A stretch of 64,000 bases of DNA from Symbiodinium microadriaticum (Eukaryota; Sar; Dinophyceae; Suessiales; Symbiodiniaceae). This document shows positions 23,293 to 35,479 of this stretch, piece by piece. Made by a program: the position numbers and the translations under genes. The notes under the pieces are model-generated. The model saw nothing but the letters and a program-made list of their open reading frames with translations. It was not told the DNA's origin and searched no databases. Positions within the stretch are counted from its first letter, which is position 1; each line of letters begins with the position of its first letter. Location: the NCBI GenBank assembly GCA_001939145.1, contig LSRX01000596.1:274899-338898 (forward strand), in the 5' to 3' direction.

Positions 23293-23909
23293 TATGCAAA
23301 ACTGGACTGCTCGACCAGATCAGGATGATATGATCTGTTGATGCAATGCTCGCGTAAGTATCTGATTGGCTTGCGTCCGATGTCCGGCAGTGGATGCGAT
23401 TTGTCTTCGTGCCTGTCTGGCTTCTGATTGTTGCGTTGTGAATTTCGGGGAGTGTGCATGGGAAGCTGCTCCTGGGCAGATCCTGCCCTCTACTTGGTGC
23501 CAAGTGGATGGCCCCACATGGCCGCACTCCACTCAAGACGGCTGCCAGGTCCTTGACGGGCAGGGCCTTCAGTCTTCGCACTACCTGCATACAAGCGAGG
23601 TCGCGCATTGCGCTTCAGCTTTGCTTCTTTAAGTGTGTTCGGACCTGCATGACTGCATCGGTTCACCAACCATCTCTCTTCTGTCTGCTTCCTGCCGAGC
23701 TACATCAGACCCAGGGATCAGCGTCCAGGTCTCATGTGGGGCGCCCTTCATCCTGCCAGCAGACACTCCCAGCAGAGACTCTCCGAGCGCATCCCGCCAC
23801 AACCCTCAAGGCGACGGGCTTATTCCACTTCCGCGCACAGTTAACACTCATGCGGCACATGCGCCTGATTGACACATCCGCTTCCCGTAACCCTGTCCCC
23901 AGGCCTCTG

Positions 23910-26900
23910 CGCCGCACGGTTCTTTGCATCTTCCTTGTCGTTGGCCTCATAAATGTCCTTCAGCACGTCTTTTTGGGAACGAGCAGTGCGCCCCGGCTGT
24001 GTACTTGTACAGAGAGCAGAGATTTGCAACTGGCCTGGACGAGGAATTTCCCTACGATTCCAAACACCGTCCTGGAATTTCTGGCTGATGATGGCAATGG
24101 GGAGTGCGATGAGCAGCAACCCTGCTATCATTGCCATCATTCCTCCCGGGCATGTGGAGGCTGCAGGCAGTTTTCGAGAGTTCTAGACTCTTGGTTAAGG
24201 TCTCCATCACTTTGGGCTTTTGGGTCAGGCAAGGCAGCAGCGAAACGCTTATCAGGCCTTTGCCAACTGCATCTCCCGCACAAGTCTGCAAGCAAGCAGG
24301 CCTACGCATTTGCCCTGGACCGTCTTCGGATACAGGTCACCGTAGCCTGCAGGGCAGCAAGCCATAATAATTGTGAAGCACCATGACGCAGCAAGTGACA
24401 CCCCGCCAACCCTGCTGTTCTCAGAAGCCAGACACAGTGAGATCAGTCAGGCCTAGCGAGGTCAACGTGACAACCGCCCACCAACATGCATTGACGATGC
24501 TGGGGAAATCCAAGGGCGAATTGTCCTGGATGCATCACGACGACATGTCTTTCGCACGGATTGCTTCTTTGAGTCCTCTGAGCAGCACAGGCCATGAGAG
24601 GGGGATACACCGCGATTGTAAGTGTCATTGCACTCCTTGGTCAACATCGCATCAGTTGAAGGCAAGCACACGTTCCGACCAGAGCTGGGGCACTGCTAGG
24701 TACACGGTCAGCTCCGTAGCATTAAACTCATCGCGAAGAGGACAGCTGAGCCTGCACGGCACTGCTCATGGCTTGCATGCTGAAGAGGCTGATCACTGCT
24801 AATCGCCGTTGAGGACATGCTTTGTGTCAGGGCTGCACGGCCTCTCCAAATAGAAAATAGTGCTGGAAAACATCACGACGCCAATTCCTCGGCTCGGCTC
24901 AAGCGAAGGCTTCCAGCAACGATGCCGCGAGACCAGACAAGATCACCATATCTGCCAACAAGTCTCCTAAGAGAAAAAACAAGACAGAGATCGCCTGTCT
25001 TGAGTCCACCACGGCCTCAAGCTCACATCGGCCGGCAAAGGCAGGTTAGACGACTTTCGGATGCTTCGATATGGCCAAAACCTACGCTAAGGACCTCATG
25101 CACCAAGGTGTGTTAGAAGGACAATACTGACGAACCCTTGAATCGCTCACGGAAGATCATGCAAGTGCAGCTCACTTTGTCCCGGCAAGTGAAAGACCCG
25201 CATCTCTGCATGAATGCGATCCTAGAGCCCGAAAAAAAGAACAGCCCTAGAGCAGCGGCGGCCTTCCACATGATCTGCAAGCCGGCGGCGTAGCGGCCTC
25301 AACTGGAAGCACATCCCAGCTCGTGGCTTCTTCTGTCGGGCTTCGTCATGCAGAAAAGCGGACAGCATCCAGTGCTTGTAACTTCGGGAATCCTGCCCAC
25401 ACGCCCGGCCTAGTTTGAAAACACGAAGAACTCGAATTAGTCGGACCACCTGCCGTGACCAAGAACCAGCGGACCCAGGCCCCCTTTGCGACTCATTGCA
25501 AGGAGACGTGGTCTCGGCTGACCATCCCATGCCTTGAAGGACTTCAGCACGGCGGTATTGGTGAACCCAGCATTTCGCAGAACGACCTCTACCTTAACAA
25601 GCGGACAAGAGCTGGAGCAGTCTTCCGCTCCGCTGTGACGTTGGCTTCCTTTTGCTTTTCCCAGGCTACAAGGAGTTTCCATAATATCAAGCTTAGCGAC
25701 ATAGAAAGGGAGTAGAGCCACGAGATCTGCAACGCTGCTAGGTGCCAGGATGAAGCTCACCTCAGCTTGGAGCACACTCGTCGCACTGAAGAGAAGGTGA
25801 AACGTGCCAGAATAACACCCAATGATTTTCAACTCACTAAAAAGCCCATGCTGGCCTCTTCAACAGCCGAGCCCCCCGCTACCGGAACACCCGCAAAGCG
25901 GCAGGTCAATGCCAGCGTTAGATACTCCACCTTGGCCGGCTCGAAATTGGCAAAGACATTTGGACACTGTTGGCCTGTGGCTAGAAACACCTGGTGGACT
26001 CTGAACATCTCTGAACACGAGTTGATTGTAGTAGCAGCCCTGTCAAGCTCTGCACGGCCTGCACTTGACACAATCTGGCTTGCTGCCAAAGCTCTGTGAA
26101 GACCTGAGCTAGAGGTCGCAGAAGGCAAACCGTCAAAGAGCACCCTAGATACCCGAGCCAAGAGCCAATCCAGGAGCACCCTTGGAGGAGTCGTCATGAA
26201 TCCAAAATGCTCACTACACGCACGGCACCGCGGCGGGAGCATAACTCGGGAGGCGGAACTCGCGCTGCCGAACTCGCTGAATCGCGCTCCGGCCACAGTG
26301 CCGCGCAACGCCGTTCGTGCTTTCACATCAGCCCCTTGTACTCCGCCTTCCGAAATCGTGTGCGACTCGCGCTTCCACTTCCACAAACCGTGCTGCTGCC
26401 AGTGCACGACACTGGGTTTTACACTGAACTCGACGGCCAGGGGGTATGTAGGACTGTGGTGTGGCGAGAAGTCGATTGCAGTAGAGAATTTTGCGCACCA
26501 CGACGCACCACCCTACAAAATAGAGTGGGGCAACCGCCAGGTGCGCCTACTGCAGGCGGCGGGAACAGCGATCCAATCCTTTTCTACTCAAGAGGTAAGA
26601 ACCTCATCCATAGTGTTACCACACTGCTTGGTGGAAAAATGCACCTTGCCGAATGCAATCCTGCAACTTTTGGCACCTTATGGGTTGGACAAGCCGCGAC
26701 CGTGCATATCACCTCTACAAGCGGCCACAACTCCGGATTCCTGAGTTGCTGCTTCCATTTGATCTGATCGTTCCACGCATAGTGACGTCTCCACTATCTC
26801 TACATGCCGAGTTTCATCTCGTAGAAGAGCCGGTCCGTTTCCAGCACAAAGCCGCAAATGGAAGCCACAGTGAAAGCGACGATCACAATTGACCTCATGC

Positions 26901-27130
26901 GGACCAGACGAAGGTTTGCGAGGGACTGACTGCCGAGCCGTCTTTTTTTTGCTAGGTCTAGGTCTTTCACAAGTCTCACCTTACCCAACCCGGCCGTGCC
27001 ACACGATCTGGGCAGCGGAAGAGCTACCAGGATCACTCAGCGTCACGAAGATCTTCCTGAGTGCTTCACCCGGGCGAGCCATGAAAGTACTGCTCCAAGC
27101 TCGGGACACGTCATGCAACCGTTCCGAAAT
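23910..27130 (-). CDS. Voltage-gated potassium channel (Kv/Shaker-type), many short exons
   Basis: A plasma-membrane K+ channel subunit can be read exon by exon on the minus strand. In order: a pre-S1 segment ending at 27003 with LSDPGSSSAAQIV (Kv linker lfeDPxSSxaA); S1 at 26893-26808 (SIVIVAFTVASICGFVLET); end of S2 at 25930-25883 (VEYLTLALTC); S3 at 25760-~25670 (PSSVADLVALLPFYVAKL); voltage sensor S4 at 25449-25410 (VVRLIRVLRVFKL, arginines every third residue); S4-S5/S5 at 25015-24967 and 24887-24842 (AISVLFFLLG joining IGVVMFSSTIFYLE); pore helix at 24525-24453 (SIVNACWWAVVTLTSL); filter at 24346-24302 (GYGDLYPKTVQGK); S6 at 24142-24068 (MMAMIAGLLLIALPIAIISQ). A charged C-terminal piece follows near 24.0-23.91 kb (KDVLKDIYEANDKEDAKN). 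Phases match at the joins filter-pore and filter-S6 and for S5; exons for early S2, the S3-S4 loop and the S4-S5 loop were not located. Start and end are approximate. Confidence 0.88.
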
Positions 27131-27447
27131 GATAACAAGTTGCTCTGCAGTTGTTTTACCCTCCTCCTCCATCCTCCTCTGCGTCGATGATACATATGTA
27201 AGACCTGGGCATTCTCCCTTTTGTTGTGGGAGGGCTTCCAGCGCGAAGTGTGCAGTCTCAGGGTCAGGCCCAGGGTGTGGGTGTAAAACGGCCTGCAAAG
27301 ACAAAGCCCAGGGTCGCGTCAGAAAAAGAGCAGCACAGCTTCGGGGCGTAGACTCGGCCTGTCCGAGTCCCGAGATGCTTTCGGACTTGGGCCGTCGTCT
27401 GGCTTTCTTGTGGAACCTACACACAAGACTTCGAGAACGTGGACCTG

Positions 27448-27690
27448 TCAGAGCCGCTGATACCGCGAGGCCTGCGGCCTTTCTCCAGCAACTTTGGATG
27501 ACTCTTGCTGCATCTTCTGCCGAAGCTGACTCAGTCTTGTCCTGGAATCAATAACTAGCTGCAAGGCTACGGCTCCACCAGAAAGCCCACGAGAGCTGCT
27601 ACCCGGTAGGTGGTCCTCATCCTTGGAGGTCTTCCTGGAATTCCTCGCGAGACCCGTCTTCTTCCGAAGCAGAGCTGGGTGAGGGGTAGC
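27448..27690 (-). CDS. Possible N-terminal cytosolic exon of the potassium channel
   Basis: The minus-strand frame contains LRKKTGLARNSRKTSKDEDH and VALQLVIDSRTRLSQLRQKM, charged and helical, upstream of the pre-S1 exon on the same strand. Many Kv channels have long cytosolic N-termini, so it may belong to that gene, but no T1 tetramerisation motif is seen and continuity is not shown. Confidence 0.3.
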   Translation of the reverse strand, partial: ATPHPALLRKKTGLARNSRKTSKDEDHLPGSSSRGLSGGAVALQLVIDSRTRLSQLRQKMQQESSKVAGERPQASRYQRL

Positions 27691-28239
27691 AAGCACAGCA
27701 CAGCATGGCATAGCAATCAGATGCATCTCGGCTCGCCGCTGACGGCGAAAATGGATTGGTTGCATACAAGGCGGACACGTGACCTCACAAGCCACCGAAG
27801 CCAATATTGTTGCGGCTGGAGCTGAAAGCACATGCCCAGTGATGCGCCTGCGCCTTACCAGCTCGCAAGCCAGTCACCCATGGCTCCCTTCACCCCACCT
27901 CTTTCCACATCATCTTGAAAGGACAGCTGCGGCACAGAGGAACTGTCACGACTTCATGCCATTGTGAGTGGCACGGCTGCTGGATTCGGTGCCAGCCAAG
28001 ACTACGCGCCAGCACTTATAAACTCCAACAGCGGAGGCGTAGAGTAAGTACTGGTCACAACATTGAAAGCAAGCAGCTGCGAAGCAGAAATGGGCACTGC
28101 AAGACGCCACAAGACTTGGCTCCGCCTCCTTGGAACTGGATCCGAAGCCCCAAGATGGAGCGGTAAAGCGCAGCCTCGACTGCACGACACTGTTGAGCCA
28201 GTCGCGTGCAGCGGCTGCCGTCGCAAACAAGACATCGAA

Positions 28240-28469
28240 TGGAGCATGCCGAAGCTAAGGCTGTCGCGGACCATCGCGGGAACTGTATCGTCCGGGCCCT
28301 GGCATCTGCAACTTGGGACCAATCCCTGCTTGCAACGGAACAGAAGGCCAGGAGGAGGCGTTGCATTCCTACCGGCCGAAAAACCAAAAAAATCCTGCCA
28401 TTTTGTACGTTTGGGCAGATCCAAACCAACCACATGCGATGTCGCGGAAGCAGGGAACTGCTCAACCAA
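28240..28469 (-). CDS. Possible coding exon, unknown protein
   Basis: The minus-strand frame includes HVVGLDLPKRTKWQDFFGFS followed by AGRNATPPPGLLFRCKQGLV. Protein-like but unassigned. Neighbouring short frames on both strands are less convincing. Confidence 0.3.
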
Positions 28470-29017
28470 ACTGTATTGTAATTTCTATCCCTGCCCCATA
28501 CAAGCAACACTCACATATACACGTCTCTCTCACAGTAGCCTGGCCCAGTTCTGGATCGGAATTTCGCAAGAATGTCTCGAGCTCATGCTCTGAGGTTCTA
28601 GAATTGTTTTGTTTGCAACAGTGTTGCAACTTCGGGTGTGGAGAAAGCAGCTGCTTCATGCTTGTAGGCAGCGATCGTCCTGCATCTCGTCTTCAAAACT
28701 CTTCCACGGGGCCCCATACTACGTGCTGCTGGCCAGTCTGAGTAGTGCATCTTTGGATGCGCTTGTTCTCATGTCTGTGTACGTAGGCAGAGATTTTGCA
28801 CCGGAATCCCGTGAATACGAGTGCGACACTGCGGTGAGAAGCTCTTTGATCATCTGCACTGGCTCGCACGGAGTCGCACCTGGTGGAAGGGAGGAGCTCC
28901 TGTTGTCCTTCGGAGAGCGCATGCTCCAGGAAGGGTCGCCTTAGGCACAATGACAAGCACCGAAGGCTTCTTTGCGAATTGCAGATTCCCTCCGGTCCCT
29001 TCGGCTGCAGCTTCTGT

Positions 29018-29255
29018 ACTATTATTATTATTATTATTTACTATTATTATTATTACTATCATTATTATTATCATTATCATGATTATCATTATCATTATTA
29101 TTGTTANACTATTATTATTATTATTATTTACTATTATTATTATTACTATCATTATTATTATCATTATCATGATTATCATTATCATTATTATTGTTATTAT
29201 ATCCTTTTTTATATTTTGTTAAATATAATTATTATTGTTATTGTTTTTATTTTCA
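29018..29255. repeat. ATT-type microsatellite around a one-base assembly gap
   Basis: An (ATT)n/(ATC)n-rich tract is interrupted by a single N at 29107. The 89 bases before the N (29018-29106) are repeated exactly after it (29108-29196), which marks a contig join with unmerged overlap rather than a biological duplication. Confidence 0.9.
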
Positions 29256-29411
29256 TTACTATGGTAGTTTACTTCTTGCTCCGCAACGGGGCTCAAGTGA
29301 TCTCTGAGAGGCAGAATAAGCCCCACACATGCATTGCTGTTGTTGTTGCCTCACGCACAAACCTCGCTACAACCCTCCCAACGCCGCCTCGTACGTCCAT
29401 AATTCGCAGCA

Positions 29412-29666
29412 TTACCTATGCTTCCCGAACGAACGCCGGGGTTGTGAAACCCGTACGCAGCCTTTCCAGACTGTGGCCGAGAATTGGTTACAGTAGAACT
29501 TAAACTCGGCCGCACAGCTGTATACCACGTTGCGGAGCTGTGGCGGTAGCACCACTTTCATTAGCATCGCCCTTGTGGCAATCAATCCGAGAACGAAGGC
29601 GGTGACGTAGCGAAGAAGTCGGAAACGAGAGCAACGAACTGCAAAACGATGGAAGAACGTGTCCAT
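29412..29666 (-). CDS. Possible exon with a hydrophobic segment, unknown protein
   Basis: The frame begins MDTFFHRFAVRCSRFRLLRY and continues with VTAFVLGLIATRAMLMKVVL, a possible membrane helix, then LRNVVYSCAAEFKFYCNQFS. It has balanced composition and correct strand. Function unknown. Confidence 0.35.
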   Translation of the reverse strand: MDTFFHRFAVRCSRFRLLRYVTAFVLGLIATRAMLMKVVLPPQLRNVVYSCAAEFKFYCNQFSATVWKGCVRVSQPRRSFGKHR

Positions 29667-31448
29667 GCCACATCATTCACGAAGCCCTGCAGATAGTTGC
29701 ATGCTGGTCACGTTTGTAGCGGCCATTGATGTCACCTGAGCTCTCTGCAGCTGCGATCAGTCAACTTCACAATTCCTCGCACTTCTGGTTCAGACAGGTC
29801 CGACAACAGTGTCTCGGAAGCCGTTCGGTACTTAATGCAGACCAGCTGCGATGTGGGTCGTCGGAGGAATAATGACCGACCCTCGGGAGATTACATCTGT
29901 CTACACGGCCTTGCATCGCGGTCACCAGTAGCTACAGTGTCTCGCGAAGAAGCTGAGCTTGTGGCTCGGTGCCTGATGGCTTAACTCCTGACAACCTCCC
30001 CGGGAAGGACCACTTGGGTGCCTCCGGTCTGCAATCGCGTCAGCCAACACTACGCATATTCTCGGTGAGGCTGCGCCCGCTTCGCATTAGTGGCAGCATT
30101 AGACTCTGAAGCGTTTGAGCCTTCTTGTAGGTGGTGTGGCAGGTTATCAGCTCATGGTCCGGGGTCGGCTGCAGCTCACCAGGTGTCGGGTGATGCTGCG
30201 GCATTGCGCAGGAGGTGTGCACGGGCACCTGACGCCCACAGGTCTGAGCCAAAGAGCTCCTTTTTGCGCGCTGCAGACTCATGATGTACCCAGCACACTC
30301 AACATGTGATCGAGGTTTGCAAATGCCGGCTGACGCGTTGAGGCGACCTTCTGGCACTCGGATTTTGCAAATTTGCTGTTGGCGAAATTGGCGGCATCAC
30401 TGTCACTGTCCAGGTGATCAGACTGACGTGCAATTACGTGCTGGACCGGCCGAGAACTATGAGGGGGGAACTGCAGCACGAAAAACCTGCAACCTCTGGA
30501 GTCTCAACATATGCAAAGTAGCAGCTGATGCTTCCAGCACAGCGCACACCTGACCACAGCTGTCCGACAGCAATGTTGATGAGTCCGCACTCAGGCAGAG
30601 CAGAGGCTGCCCTGGGCTGGTGAAGACAGTGTGCACGACTGCTCGTGCCCACGTGAAACGACTCGTCTAGATGTCGCAAAAAAGCTAGTGTAGTGTGTGG
30701 AGTTTGGCTGAAAAGAGGGCATGGCGGGAGTGAGGGGTTCGGGGAAGTATGAGTCTCAGTGAGCGGGCGCCCCTGCCATCCAGCTAGCATGCCTTTCGTC
30801 GAACCACTGGGCTGAGGTTATGTGACTGAGACCAACGGCAAGCAAACTGAATCGGCAGGGGGCGAGGGGCAGGCTGAGTGGTCGCCCAGGTCAAAGTACC
30901 ATTGTACAAGCAGGGCATCCCGAAATGCAACCGGTGGGCGGCAACCAACGTCTGAAATCAGCAACATTATGGACCTGGACGCACTCCATCCTGAATCAAT
31001 CTTGATGTCAGGTACTCTCGCTCGAAAAACGCCGTGAGCCTCAGAGTGCCCAGTTGGTCACTTGAGAGGAGCCGATACCTGACAATCGTGCAAGCCGGCC
31101 CGGTTCGTAGTGCAGTTGACAGGCGCCTTGGGCGGCAACCGTGCCCAAAGGCACCCACGGCCGGGAGAAAGACTGCCTCGACCTGGGAGCGCGAGGCAAT
31201 GCCCCTTTTCTCTTCTTGTTTGCATTGATCCATCTATTTATTCTGACCAGTAGTCGCATTAGTATGGGGAATGAATACCATCATCTAGCATTACTCTCAC
31301 AACTCTCACAACTTAGACTGTCATGGCTAGGCGTTTGAAGCACGATGAAAACGACCTGATCTGGACACATCACAACTCGCCTGAAGCGGTGTATAACCTA
31401 CAGCGACTTTGCTCTTGGCACGGGCCGCCCAGTGAGCCCGGCGTGTCG
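29667..31448. other. No gene recognised
   Basis: Short frames on both strands without conserved motifs; nothing supportable. Confidence 0.35.
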
Positions 31449-31680
31449 TCGTAGCAGTAGCAGTAGCAGTAGCAGTAGCAGTAGCAGTAGCAGTAGCAGC
31501 AGCAGTAGCAGTAGCAGTAGCAGTAGCAGTAGCAGTAGCAGTAGCAGTAGCAGTAGCAGTAGCAGTAGCAGTAGCAGTAGCAGTAGCAGTAGCAGTAGTG
31601 GTAGCAGTAGTGGTAGTAGTAGTGGTGGTAGTAGTAGTAGCAGCAGTTGTGGTTGTTGTTGTTGCTGCTGCTGCGGTGGT
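31449..31680. repeat. TAGCAG hexanucleotide microsatellite
   Basis: About 25 near-perfect copies of AGTAGC/TAGCAG, passing into AGTGGT and TTGTTG units. It produces poly-Ser, poly-Leu and Ala-Thr frames that are not genes. Confidence 0.92.
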
Positions 31681-31865
31681 GGTGGTACCAGTCCCAGAGC
31701 TAGCATCAGTTCCAAGCAACTTTTTCATCGCTGCATTAGCCGCAGTAGTGATATCACTGTTATAATCATTCCGTCAAGAATATGACGAGCAGACGAACGG
31801 CATCATATACGTCCTGGTTAACATCGTAACAACTGTTAATACAGGTTCCCTTCCTCATTATCCCT

Positions 31866-32120
31866 TTATCGAGCGAGTCGGGAATACGTCGTTTGGGCAT
31901 CTGGGGCCACAGGCTGTTGACCAAGCATGGCTGTAGACAGGAGCTGCTCGGAAGGACCAAAGCTGCCGAGGCCTGTAGATCCTCCTGCCAGGGGATGTCC
32001 GTCCAAGCTTAACAGACACAGATTTCGCCGGGACATGCCAGAGAGCTTAAGCCTTGTTGGCAGCTGGATGGCACGAAATGCGAGTTTCAGCTCATTGCCC
32101 TGTAAGCATGAACCCTGAAC
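31866..32120 (-). CDS. Possible coding exon, unknown protein
   Basis: The minus-strand frame includes ELKLAFRAIQLPTRLKLSGM and SRRNLCLLSLDGHPLAGGST, then LGSFGPSEQLLSTAMLGQQP. Protein-like composition; no domain recognised. Confidence 0.35.
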   Translation of the reverse strand, partial: VQGSCLQGNELKLAFRAIQLPTRLKLSGMSRRNLCLLSLDGHPLAGGSTGLGSFGPSEQLLSTAMLGQQPVAPDAQTTYSRLAR

Positions 32121-32439
32121 GTCACAACACGACCGCCTTTGGAAAACACCTACTTGTAGCAACTTCAGCCGCAATTTCACAGCCGGCATGCGCGGCACAC
32201 CTCAAGATGGCCTGCGATTTGGGACGGACAGCATGACTCTACTAGTCTGCTGAAGCACGAGGCCTGTCATGCATGTTGAATCAGAGCCCCACAGCGCTGC
32301 ACTGCTCACTGCTCCTGGGTCGCCCCTGTGGCAAGCACCTTTGGATAGAGGCCCATCGTGCAACATTGCCAGAAGCCTGGGCAAAAGTCAGACTTGCACC
32401 TGGAAAGTGTGCGGGAGTAAGTTCTGAAATCATACACCA

Positions 32440-32640
32440 CATGGGATGTTGCCTAACTAACTTGCCCTTTGCCAAGCGTCTCTTGCCCGCGTTGGCGGCC
32501 GACTTCTGGATCAAGGTCCTTGCTTCTCGGCTTATTCCAACACGGGACATGCCACATCTGGCGAAGCGAAACTTATGTTCAGCAGATTTCAGCAGCCTGG
32601 GAGTAAGGCTCAGAACCTGTTGCCAAGCACTCCGATGAAA
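32440..32640 (-). CDS. Possible coding exon, basic protein segment
   Basis: The minus-strand frame contains LTPRLLKSAEHKFRFARCGM followed by SRVGISREARTLIQKSAANA and GKRRLAKGKLV. Basic and helical; might be a nucleic-acid-binding segment, but this is only composition. Confidence 0.3.
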
Positions 32641-32659
32641 CGGACTCAAGGCCACGACT

Positions 32660-34467
32660 CACCGAATCATCTAAGGTCTTCTAGGTTGCTGTCCGGGGCT
32701 CCACCAGGCCTCTACCATCATCTGCGTCCTGCAGGATGAGCATGGCTTGACAAAGCTCGGGTTCACTAGGATGCCGGTTGCATGTTGTCACTTGGGCCCG
32801 AACGCTTGCCCCGAAGCGCTCGCCTGGACCGCATCACAAAAAAGGCTGCCGTGGGCAGAAAACCTTAGCCTTAGTCGCCTTAGTCAACAGAACAAAGTCG
32901 GGCCTGGAAAAATCTCGCCAGCCAGGTTGGAACGAACATGGCCTGGGAAATGTCAGACAAGTGAAGCTTCCCGCAATCAACAAGTCAACAAACTACTCGG
33001 GGTATTCGAAACTGAATCGTTAACGCTGTGGTTCACAGAGGTGAATTCATCACAGAGGCTGTTCCAGTCGTCATCTCCACAACTGCTGCCAGCACTGCTC
33101 TTCTGCGTGGCCTGGCCGGGGCGACGGCTCGCAGAGAGGCCCAGGCGCTTGGAATTCGAGGGGCATCGGGCCGAACGTGAGAGGACCCACGAACGAGAAT
33201 CGACACACACGGGGACACTGCCTGTCACCGAGTGGGAAGGGTGGTTATGCTACAGTCAAGCCAAGCTTCGGTGTATTCAGTGGTATCTGCATCGTCGTCC
33301 GCCTCTTTGTAGTAGGCCTGCAATGGTCATTAGGTGGGCAAAGCTTAAACCTCTAGCTGCTCTGCTTTGAGGCGGCGACGGGCCAAAGTCCGCACGGGCT
33401 AGGGGCAGATGGCTTCCAGGCATCCATCATCGGTCTCGGATGCTATCCACTTCAGACGCTTGAAAGAGTTCCAAGGGTTCAAACATCGTCTTTGACGGCT
33501 GGTTCGAGGTGCCGAGGTGTCTTGAGGATTCTTGAGGTAATGTGTGACGGGCTCGCTACATGCACTGACCACGAGCTGACATCATACAAGCTGTGGAGGC
33601 AAAGCAGCAGTTCCCCCGAACCGATTACAGCTGGGTCTCATGTTGTCGCCGCCCTGGAACATCCCATTGGCAGGCCCGAGCTGTAGCCTCAGAAGAACAG
33701 GCAGGGCATTCAACAATACGAGCACTGATCCCTGGTGCTGAGCGCGACACGGGGGGAATATCAGCTTCGGTTGTTGTACCATCAAAGGTCCTGATACAAG
33801 CCGCCGGCACGACTTGCGAAAAACCCGCAAAAACACCGTAAATGCACCGCTCTAGCCTCCATGGTCTCCATACTTCATGCTACAGCTCATTCTACCGATT
33901 GCCTTCTTCGCCCCAATCGTTGCAAGAAGAGCTCCACATGGCTTCAACGGCTGACAGGTCCTGGGTATCAGGATAAAAGGCAGCTCGAGCTCGGGGCGGA
34001 TTGGAGTAGTGCAGCCAAGTATCAATTTGCACCAGGCGTCCGGTTGTCAAGTGGCTCGAGCCGACACCACGCCGAGTGGAGAGGAAGGTTTCAGACCGGC
34101 AGAAAAAGGTGTTAGAGCAAGATACACACGCGCTGACAAGAGCTGACTGTTGTAAACTTTGCCCGGCGACGTCCACCTACGGAGCACAAACAGCCCCTTC
34201 TGTGAGAAGTATTAAGCACTTGCTGGTTCTGCAATGAGCTCTGGGCTCCAGAGATCGGCTTACATGTCAAGTGGTGCTTCACTGTTCACTGCAGGTGTCA
34301 GCGAAGAGCCCAGAAGAAACCGAAACTAAATCCTACAGGAAGAGATCATGCCATGATCTGGACAAAGAGGCACGGATCAGATCCCGCACGGAGGCATGTA
34401 AACATGTCGCGACTGAGAACTCCCGTTCAGAGTCCAGGCACACTTTACTTATTGATTCTTGCTCTTA
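32660..34467. other. No gene firmly recognised
   Basis: Short frames only; a minus-strand frame at 33.63-33.80 kb (CIRTFDGTTTEADIPPVSRS) might be an exon. No RNA genes or repeats noticed. Confidence 0.3.
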
Positions 34468-34744
34468 TCAACGATGTGCCCCGTCAGCTCTCTGATGGTC
34501 GGATAGTCGAACCTGCACTCTGCTTGGTAGTCTGTGCCCAGCCACCGACCATGACAGCAATGCGATCCACCAAAGGGTTCCTACTGAGGCCCGAGCGTGA
34601 GCGTTGAGGAAAGTCCGAGCCTGTCTCGCCACTGTGCAGACTTGACGAACCATCCCTCCCCGCTGCCCCGGCCCTACCCAAATCGAAACCAAGGAGCCCA
34701 GAAAAGGCTTGGTTGACCTGGCTCCTGAACTCGATGCTCATCAA
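34468..34744 (-). CDS. Possible coding exon, unknown protein
   Basis: The minus-strand frame begins MMSIEFRSQVNQAFSGLLGF and continues with a Gly/Ser/Arg-rich part and NPLVDRIAVMVGGWAQTT. Plausible start of a protein or an internal exon; unassigned. Confidence 0.3.
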
Positions 34745-35479
34745 GCTGTCCTTATTTAGCTCTGGTGCCGCCGCTGTTCACTCTCTTGCCCGCTTGGCAG
34801 TCGGACCAGCATCGTCATTCGTAATTCCCACAAGACGTCTAAGGGCAGGGCTACCCCAGCGTCCATCAAGGGAGTATCAGATTCCTGCCCGCGACAGCCC
34901 ACAAAGCAAACGTAGAAGCTTGTGTAGGAAGACTCTTTGGCAGGAAGCGGTCCATGTCTGAGCCCATCATTTCACGGAGCATGTTGTGCAACATGTCGCT
35001 GACGATGGCTGGCTCCAGGCCTGACTCGACGTCTTGGTGACCGGAAAATGCCTAAAAAGAGCTTCGCGGCCACTGAGGCAGCATCCCTTCGGCTTCTCCT
35101 CCTCTATGCGGGACTCAGCTGGCCTCATGCCCAAGTGAGCCACAGGTAGCCCAGTTCTGTGGGGCGGCCTAAGGTCCTACTGAGGCACCCACACCTCCTG
35201 AATTTCCTCTTCCTCCTGACGTAAGACTTGCAGGGCAGGAGAATTGCCTTCTTGCCAGACAATGGCCTGGCCTCTTCCTGGACGTACCTGGGCTGACTGA
35301 CCTGGGTCGGCTGGACGCCCATGTGCTGGCCTGGCACAGAGCGTCCGAAATGCCAAAACACGCAAAGAGTATCTCAAACTTCAAGTCAAGACATTTGTGA
35401 ATACTTCTGTTACATTGACGTGGTTTAATATCATATGACGGCAAAACCTTAAGCAGATGCGCTGCCTATGTCGAAGGCA

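Noticed and set aside
23454..24386. Plus-strand 310-codon ORF
   Set aside because: Antisense to the S6, filter and C-terminal exons of the potassium channel; no features of its own.
31327..31785. Long Ser-, Leu- and Ala/Thr-repeat ORFs
   Set aside because: Artefacts of a hexanucleotide microsatellite.
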